58,533 nucleotides of DNA from Phycisphaeraceae bacterium (lineage in GTDB: Bacteria; Planctomycetota; Phycisphaerae; Phycisphaerales; Phycisphaeraceae): the NCBI GenBank assembly GCA_020831765.1, contig JAFIFY010000004.1, positions 1-58,533 on the forward strand, given 5' to 3'. Every line of letters starts with the position of its first letter. Within the stretch, counting starts at the first letter, position 1. Below, piece by piece: positions 53,116-58,533 of this stretch. A program made the translations under genes and the position numbers. Under the pieces are notes generated by a model. The model ran no database searches and was not told the DNA's origin. It was given only the letters and a program-made list of their open reading frames with translations.

Positions 53116-54615
53116 ATGAAGGCCATCATGGTCATGTACGACTCGCTCAATCGCCACATGCTGCCCGCATATGGATGCTCCTGGACACATGCGCCCAATT
53201 TCGCGCGACTGGCCGAGCGTACCGCGACCTTTGACCGCTCCTATGTCTGCTCCATGCCATGTATGCCCGCACGCCGCGATTTTCACACCGGGCGGCCGAA
53301 CTTTCTCCATCGTGCCTGGGGGCCGGTGGAGCCCTTCGATGTGTCGGTGCCCGAGATTCTCAAACGCAACGGCATCTACACCCATCTGGCCACGGACCAC
53401 TATCACTATTTCGAGGAGGGTGGGGCCACTTATCACACCCGTTACCAGTCCTGGGAGTCGTTCCGCGGACAGGAGGGCGATCCGTGGTTCGGTCAGGTCA
53501 AGCCGGCGCCGCCTCCGGCCAACGCGCTGGGACGGAATGCGGCGACCGATCGATGGCACCTTCAGGATTGGGTCAATCGCCGGGCGATGCCCCATGAACA
53601 CCAGATGCCGCAAGCCCGGACCTTCGCCGCCGGGCTGGATTTCATCCAGCGGAACGCCGAAAGTGACAACTGGTTTCTGCAGATCGAGACGTTTGATCCG
53701 CACGAGCCGTTTTTCAGCCACCGCAAGTACAAGGACCTGTTCGCCGGGCATTACGAGAAGTGGCGCAGCACGCTGAATCGCATATGGGATTGGCCGCCGT
53801 ATGAGAAAGTCAGTCAGGAATCGGAACTGGTCGAGCATATGCGATATGAATACGCATCGCTCCTGGCGATGTGCGATGCCCAGCTTGGATGCATCCTGGA
53901 CAGCATGGATCAGCACAATCTATGGGACGACACGATGCTGATCGTCTGGACGGACCATGGCTTCCTGCTGGGCGAGCATGATTGCTGGGCCAAGTGCTGG
54001 ATGCCGTTTTACGAGGAAGTGGCCCACACACCGTTTTTTGTCTGGGATCCCCGAAGCCGGCAGGCCGGCGTCCGGCGATCGAGCCTTGTGCAGCCGTCGA
54101 TCGACCTGGGGCCTACACTCCTGGATTTCTTCGGCCAGCCGCCGGCCGAGCACATGACCGGCCGCGCCCTGACGCGAACGATCGCGGAGGATGAGCCGGT
54201 TCGCGAATATGGCATCTTCGGGATGTTCGGTGCCCATGTGAATCTGACCGATGGCCGGTATGTATACATGCGTGGTGCAGGAAACGACGAGAATCAGCCG
54301 CTCTTTGAATATACGCTGATGCCGACGCGCATGCGTCGCACGATGGATGTCGAGGAGCTCCAGAAGGCCGAGCTTGCTTCCCCGTTCAGCTTCACAGCGG
54401 GCTGTCCGCTGCTGCGGATCCCTGTCGAGGGACGCTGGGGCGGGCACAAACCCGGGCTTGAAACTCTCCTGTTCGATCTTGAAACCGACCCCAAACAGGA
54501 AAAGCCGCTGGAAGATGCGAAGCTTGCCGACACGTTCGATCGGGAACTGGTTCGACTATTCAAGGAGGTGGACGCCCCGGCGTGTCAGTATGAGCGGCTG
54601 GGACTGCCGGTATGA
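53116..54615 (+). CDS. family S1 sulfatase
   Basis: 499 residues with formylglycine signature CMPAR (Cys49). The protein includes the later metal residues IVWTDHGFLLGEHD and the family C-terminal LLFDLETDPKQEKPL. AAGGAG precedes the ATG. No signal peptide is seen. The stop overlaps the start of the following glycoside hydrolase gene (ATGA), suggesting joint action on a sulfated glycan. The ring position of the sulfate removed cannot be deduced. A formylglycine-generating enzyme must be encoded elsewhere. Confidence 0.9.
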   Translation: MKAIMVMYDSLNRHMLPAYGCSWTHAPNFARLAERTATFDRSYVCSMPCMPARRDFHTGRPNFLHRAWGPVEPFDVSVPEILKRNGIYTHLATDHYHYFEEGGATYHTRYQSWESFRGQEGDPWFGQVKPAPPPANALGRNAATDRWHLQDWVNRRAMPHEHQMPQARTFAAGLDFIQRNAESDNWFLQIETFDPHEPFFSHRKYKDLFAGHYEKWRSTLNRIWDWPPYEKVSQESELVEHMRYEYASLLAMCDAQLGCILDSMDQHNLWDDTMLIVWTDHGFLLGEHDCWAKCWMPFYEEVAHTPFFVWDPRSRQAGVRRSSLVQPSIDLGPTLLDFFGQPPAEHMTGRALTRTIAEDEPVREYGIFGMFGAHVNLTDGRYVYMRGAGNDENQPLFEYTLMPTRMRRTMDVEELQKAELASPFSFTAGCPLLRIPVEGRWGGHKPGLETLLFDLETDPKQEKPLEDAKLADTFDRELVRLFKEVDAPACQYERLGLPV

Positions 54616-57422
54616 CCGGCGATCGTCCGACGAGGAGGCCTCGAGTGATTCCCTCGGTTAATCTCCATCGATTTGTACCCGTCCTGTTGCTGGTGCTGAT
54701 CGGTCACTTGTCCGCCGCGTTCGCATTGGCGGCCGAGGGCGGCGCGGTTCCGGTCATCTGGCATCCGGGGCAGGCAACCGCATCAAGCACCTTCCAACCG
54801 CATGGGTGGTATGACTCGGTTCAACGCGGGGAACTGGTCGGAGGTGCTTGGGCATCGCACTTCAGCGATCAGGGGCCCGGGCAAGTGAGTTATCGACTGA
54901 CCGTGCCGCGGGATGGCCGGTATCACTTCTGGCTTCGGGCCAACCCCGTGCGGTCAGCCTTGCGCTTTCGGTTGGGTGATGGACCGTGGCGCGACGTGGA
55001 TTTCCAGCAGGCGATCGACCGTCGCAACATCGCGGCCGATGGAGCGCTCGATCTCCGCTTTGTCGCCTGGGTGCGCCTGGGGCGATTCGACCTGTCGCGG
55101 GGACCGCTGGAAGTCACATTCGAAGCCCGCGGTGATCATCACCATCACGGCGGGATCGATGCCCTGTTCGTGAGTACATCACCGATCCAGCCGATTGGCA
55201 ACGAGCGGCCCGATCCAACGCAGATGGGCGAATCCATGCTGGATGAGGATCGGACCTGGCCCTTCATGCCCATGTCCAGCGATAAGGCGGAGCGAGGGCG
55301 ACGGCTGCTTGATCTTCGCTCCCTGAACGAGTCCGAAGCCGGGCGTCACGGATTCATCCGTCGCTCGGAGGATGGTGAAGGATTCGTGCGAGGTGATGGG
55401 CGTCCGATCCGCTTCTGGGCCGTGGGCAGTGATCTCTACCGGGGTGAGCCCGAGGCCATGGAAGTTCATGTTCGCTTCCTTGCGCGGCTGGGGGTGAACA
55501 TGGTCCGGCTGCATGCCAATATCGCCGACACCCGGCCGGGCGCGAAGCTCACTGATGTCAACCAGGCCCAGATCGATGGCATTCACCGCTTCGTCGCCGC
55601 CGCGCGGCGGGAGGGAATCTATGTGACCATCTCCCCGTTCTGGGCGCACATTCGCCGCGTTCCTGAAAGCTGGGAGATCGAGGGTTACCCGCCCGGATCA
55701 CATCTCTGGGGCGTGATGTTCATCGATCAGCGGCTGGAAAACGCCTACCGGGGTTGGCTCCGCAAGCTGCTGGTCGAGCCCAACCCGCACACCGGAGTCG
55801 CGCTGAAAGATGATCCGGCCGTGGCCATCCTCCAGGTCAAGAACGAGGACAGCCTGCTGTTCTGGACGTTCCAGGGAATCGCCGAGGCACACCGGAAGCG
55901 ATTCGAGTCGAGATTTACACAGTGGGCGGTGGCCAGATATGGGTCGTTGCCGGCCGCGCTGGCCGCATGGGATGGATATACCTTCAATCGGGATGATCAG
56001 GAAGCAGGACACCTGGGGCTGCACGACACCTGGCACCAAACCCAGCGATGGCGCGGGGGCAAGGCGAAGCGCCTGGCGGATGAACTGGAGTTCATCGCCG
56101 GCGCGCAGCGGGATTTCTATGCCCGAACCCACCGATTCCTGCGCGAGGAACTGGGCTGCAAGCAGTTGATCAACGCCATGAACTGGAAGAGCGCGGATCC
56201 GGTTCTGTTGGATGATGTGGAGCGTTGGACGTATCTCCCGGCCGAAGTCATCGCCGTCAATCGCTATACGGGCGTGGTCCACGTCGGTGAGAACCACGGC
56301 TATCGCATCGATCCGGGGCATCACTTCCAGAGCCGGTCCGTGCTTCGCGACCCGGCATCACTTCCGATGGCCCTCAAACGTCCGGCCGGACGGCCCATGC
56401 TGATCACCGAAAGCACATGGGTCCACCCGACGCAGTGGCAGAGCGAGGGGCCGTTCCTCACCGCGGCCTATCTTTCGCTGACCGGTGTCAATGCGCTCTA
56501 CTGGTTCAGCGCCACCGAGCCGGAATGGCTGACCGATCCCAGGCGGCTATGGTGGCAGGTCGGTGACAGCCACGCCTTGCACAAGTGGTCATGTTCCGTG
56601 CCGATGCTGATGGGTCAGTTTCCCGCCCACGCGCTTGCGTTCCGGCGAGGCGATCTTGAACAGGGCCGGCCGGTGGTGGAAGAGCATCGTTCACGGGAGG
56701 ATCTCTGGAACCGAAGAATTCCGATCATCAGTGAATCGGGAAGCTACGATCCCAATCGTGATGCCGACCATTTCCCCGCCGAATCGCCGGTGGATCAGCC
56801 CGTGGATCGGCGCGCTTTTCTGGTGGGTCCGGTTCGTGTTCATTTCGACAGCGATGCATCAGAATCCCAGGTGGCCGATCTTTCGCCTTACATTCTTGAC
56901 AATGGGCGCCAGGTGCGCTCGAACACCGGTCAGATCGGTTTGGATTCGGCAAGGGGGGTGCTGGTGGTCGATAGCCCCCGTTACAAGGGTGTCAGTGGCT
57001 TCCTGGCTGAAGCCGGGGGAAGGTTTGAATTGACCGATTTGGTGATCGAATCTGGGAACCGGTACGCATCGATCGCGTTGGTCGCACTCGATGAGCTTCC
57101 CCTGACCGAATCCCGGCGCATTCTCGTGCAGGTGGGAACCGAGGCGCGGCTGACTGGCTGGCAGACCCGCAAATCGCATTTTGAGGTGCGCAATCGCCAG
57201 ATTTCCGGCGAGAGGATCATCAACACCGGCCGACCACCTTGGCGGATCGCCAATACTGAAGCCGAACTGGTCCTGCGGAATCCGCATCTTCGCCGCGCCA
57301 CGGCATTGGATGTCGATGGTTTTGCCGCCGATCGTCCCATCCGTGCCCGCGGGGGATCGGACGGATTCGAAGTGGAGTTGCCCCCCGATGCCATGTATGT
57401 GCTGCTAACGGCCGAGGAATGA
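54612..57422 (+). CDS. large secreted glycoside hydrolase (clan GH-A-like)
   Basis: 936 residues with a hydrophobic signal segment near residues 22-40. Residues about 45-190 look like a carbohydrate-binding beta-sandwich (GRYHFWLRANPVRSALRFRLG). A TIM barrel follows (about 235-690). It contains the probable acid/base Glu in LQVKNEDSLLFW and the probable nucleophile in MLITESTWVHPT, the usual pair of clan GH-A enzymes. A C-terminal beta-rich region of about 200 residues ends the protein. The overlap with the sulfatase gene indicates a shared pathway. The exact GH family was not settled. Confidence 0.8.
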   Translation: MTGDRPTRRPRVIPSVNLHRFVPVLLLVLIGHLSAAFALAAEGGAVPVIWHPGQATASSTFQPHGWYDSVQRGELVGGAWASHFSDQGPGQVSYRLTVPRDGRYHFWLRANPVRSALRFRLGDGPWRDVDFQQAIDRRNIAADGALDLRFVAWVRLGRFDLSRGPLEVTFEARGDHHHHGGIDALFVSTSPIQPIGNERPDPTQMGESMLDEDRTWPFMPMSSDKAERGRRLLDLRSLNESEAGRHGFIRRSEDGEGFVRGDGRPIRFWAVGSDLYRGEPEAMEVHVRFLARLGVNMVRLHANIADTRPGAKLTDVNQAQIDGIHRFVAAARREGIYVTISPFWAHIRRVPESWEIEGYPPGSHLWGVMFIDQRLENAYRGWLRKLLVEPNPHTGVALKDDPAVAILQVKNEDSLLFWTFQGIAEAHRKRFESRFTQWAVARYGSLPAALAAWDGYTFNRDDQEAGHLGLHDTWHQTQRWRGGKAKRLADELEFIAGAQRDFYARTHRFLREELGCKQLINAMNWKSADPVLLDDVERWTYLPAEVIAVNRYTGVVHVGENHGYRIDPGHHFQSRSVLRDPASLPMALKRPAGRPMLITESTWVHPTQWQSEGPFLTAAYLSLTGVNALYWFSATEPEWLTDPRRLWWQVGDSHALHKWSCSVPMLMGQFPAHALAFRRGDLEQGRPVVEEHRSREDLWNRRIPIISESGSYDPNRDADHFPAESPVDQPVDRRAFLVGPVRVHFDSDASESQVADLSPYILDNGRQVRSNTGQIGLDSARGVLVVDSPRYKGVSGFLAEAGGRFELTDLVIESGNRYASIALVALDELPLTESRRILVQVGTEARLTGWQTRKSHFEVRNRQISGERIINTGRPPWRIANTEAELVLRNPHLRRATALDVDGFAADRPIRARGGSDGFEVELPPDAMYVLLTAEE

Positions 57423-57560
57423 GTGTTTTGAGCACCTCCGCTCGACTCTGATCGCCAGGCTTCAGCGCGTTTGATGGATGTTCGGGAACGTCGAGTCGCC
57501 CCAGGCAATCCGGCTGGTATAGTTGGTGGCTTGTTTTCGCGTCTGATCGAGGACTGATCT

Positions 57561-58178
57561 TTGCTGAATCGAATGACTTTCCGCCTCGTGATATTGCTGG
57601 CCGGGATCATCGCCACGGGATGCACTTCCACGGTGAGGACCACCGATCCCGCCGCAACGGCGACCGAACGTTTTCTGACCTCGCAGGCGGTGGCCGAGGC
57701 GGTGGCGATGATCAACGTCGATCCTCTTCGTGACCGGCTGGTGTTTGTTGAAAGCAGCTTCCTGGCGCCAGCCGACCAGTTCTATCTCCTTGGTGAGCTT
57801 CGGGCACACCTGCTTAACGAAGGCGTGCGAATCGTCCGCAACCGTGAGGATGCGGCGGTGGTTCTGGAGGTCCGTACGCCGGGCATCGGCATCGATCGTT
57901 CGGGCCTCCTGGTCGGGTTCCCGCAGTTCATCCTGCCGGCATCTCCGGATTCCGATCTTTCGGTGGTCACCACGCAGTTCGCCACGCCCGAGCTATCCCT
58001 GTTCAAGAATATTAGGCAGGAGGGCTTTGCCAGTATCGCCATGGTGGCCTATTGGGCCGACACGGGTGAGGTTCTGGCCAGTTCCGGACCGTTTGTCGGA
58101 CGCACCTTCCGAACCGATTGGTGGATATTCGGCCTGGGCCACAACATCCGGGGCGACATCGCGACCACGGAGGATTAG
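57561..58178 (+). CDS. DUF6655-like lipoprotein
   Basis: 205 residues with lipobox ATGC and the opening pattern TSTVRTTDPAATATERFLTS, which matches the planctomycete DUF6655 type. The domain continues with VFVESSFLAP and a conserved beta core (AAVVLEVRTPGIGIDRSG) to WWIFGLGHN. TTG at 57561 is the start, with GAGGA about seven bases upstream; ATG at 57573 is the alternative. Such proteins are lipid-anchored and may be accessory to export or cell-wall functions. No function is established. Confidence 0.8.
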   Translation: MLNRMTFRLVILLAGIIATGCTSTVRTTDPAATATERFLTSQAVAEAVAMINVDPLRDRLVFVESSFLAPADQFYLLGELRAHLLNEGVRIVRNREDAAVVLEVRTPGIGIDRSGLLVGFPQFILPASPDSDLSVVTTQFATPELSLFKNIRQEGFASIAMVAYWADTGEVLASSGPFVGRTFRTDWWIFGLGHNIRGDIATTED

Positions 58179-58293
58179 GAGAGCGTTTTTCCCCTCTCCG
58201 CTTGTCTGCCCTTTGGATGGCGGATATTGATCTTCGGGGGTATCCCTTGCGGCCATGCTTGTACGTTGCCGCGGTTCGGACCAGGATGGGCTC

Positions 58294-58533
58294 ATGAAGA
58301 GGCGACTGTGGCAACTACTGTATGTCTCGTGTGCGCTGCTGATCCTGCTGGTGCTGGCTGTGGTTGCCATCCACCTGACGCTCCGCTCCGACCTGCCGCG
58401 AAGAATCGTTGTGGATGCCTTGCGGAGCCAGACGGGCCTTGAGGTGGAGATTCAGTCCCTGTCGGTCAGTTGGTGGGGCCGAACCCGGGCCGAAGGCATC
58501 GCCATATCCCTTCCGCTGAGTAATGTGCCGCTG
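58294..58533 (+). CDS. AsmA-like membrane protein (partial at window end)
   Basis: The first 80 codons lie in the window and the gene continues beyond it. After a basic start (MKRRLWQLLY) there is one membrane segment (ALLILLVLAVVAIHLTL), then TGLEVEIQSLSVSWWGRTRAEGI. This is the typical opening of AsmA/DUF-type proteins that bridge the inner and outer membranes and move lipids. AGGATGG precedes the ATG. Family placement is tentative because only the beginning can be seen. Confidence 0.6.
   Translation, partial: MKRRLWQLLYVSCALLILLVLAVVAIHLTLRSDLPRRIVVDALRSQTGLEVEIQSLSVSWWGRTRAEGIAISLPLSNVPL

Noticed and set aside
58170-58205. GGAGAG/CTCTCC inverted repeat after the DUF6655-like gene
   Set aside because: The short stem has T bases inside the loop instead of after it, so it is unlikely to be an intrinsic terminator.

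Overview
The window is 58.5 kb of GC-rich, densely coded bacterial chromosome. It holds about 45 protein genes, one tRNA, and no transposase, phage or CRISPR locus. The gene content points to a planctomycete, most likely class Phycisphaerae. Indicators are formylglycine-type sulfatases beside unusual glycoside hydrolases, many lipoproteins with clear lipoboxes, an exosortase fused to an EpsI-like domain, a DUF6655-like lipoprotein, orphan hotdog/ACP genes and giant TPR proteins. LolA-like, beta-barrel and AsmA-like proteins indicate a diderm envelope. The taxonomic call is inference; there is no rRNA to confirm it.

Layout. 1-6.8 kb: a sigma-54 response regulator, ispF and an NAD(P)H-hydrate epimerase, then a LolA-like lipoprotein (minus strand), a neutral-ceramidase-like enzyme, a small lipoprotein and a PilZ protein. 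7-13 kb: a Gfo/Idh/MocA oxidoreductase, a P-loop kinase, a receiver-like protein, a lipoprotein with three DJ-1-like units, and gltX with a long insertion after KMSKR. 13-18 kb: a GH28-like protein (minus), a possible metal-handling trio (Cys-rich protein, HMA lipoprotein, beta-barrel) and a sulfatase. 18-21 kb: a minus-strand hotdog/ACP/hotdog set without a ketosynthase, then an aldo/keto reductase. 21-25.8 kb: an EF-hand protein, an LRR lipoprotein, a repeat-rich gap and tRNA-Lys(CUU). 25.9-34.5 kb: two divergent carbohydrate-active enzymes, an orphan DNA methyltransferase, clpP, a coiled-coil lipoprotein, an EbfC/YbaB protein and an unknown protein. 34.5-37.2 kb: a more accessory-looking stretch with repeats, a small lipoprotein and a protein with a disordered tail. 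37.3-40.3 kb: glmS and a solitary nuoB (minus), plus a probable 31-residue membrane microprotein. 40.5-53 kb: a polysaccharide/exosortase operon (GT4, hexapeptide acyltransferase, FemAB-like, exosortase-EpsI fusion, two large TPR proteins) ending in a strong terminator. 53-58.5 kb: a sulfatase overlapping a large glycoside hydrolase, a DUF6655-like lipoprotein and the start of an AsmA-like gene.

Functional themes are export and surface assembly of polysaccharide or protein (40.5-53 kb), breakdown of sulfated or complex glycans (GH28, two GH-like enzymes, two sulfatases, one GH), and envelope biogenesis (lipoproteins, glmS, hotdog/ACP).

The most unusual DNA signals lie outside genes. A roughly 170-190 bp cassette carrying a sigma70-like promoter and a conserved leader occurs twice in opposite orientation, each time upstream of and in frame with a lipoprotein gene. 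Two elements of exactly 150 bp carry matching 19-bp terminal inverted repeats. A roughly 110-bp direct repeat flanks one of those elements.
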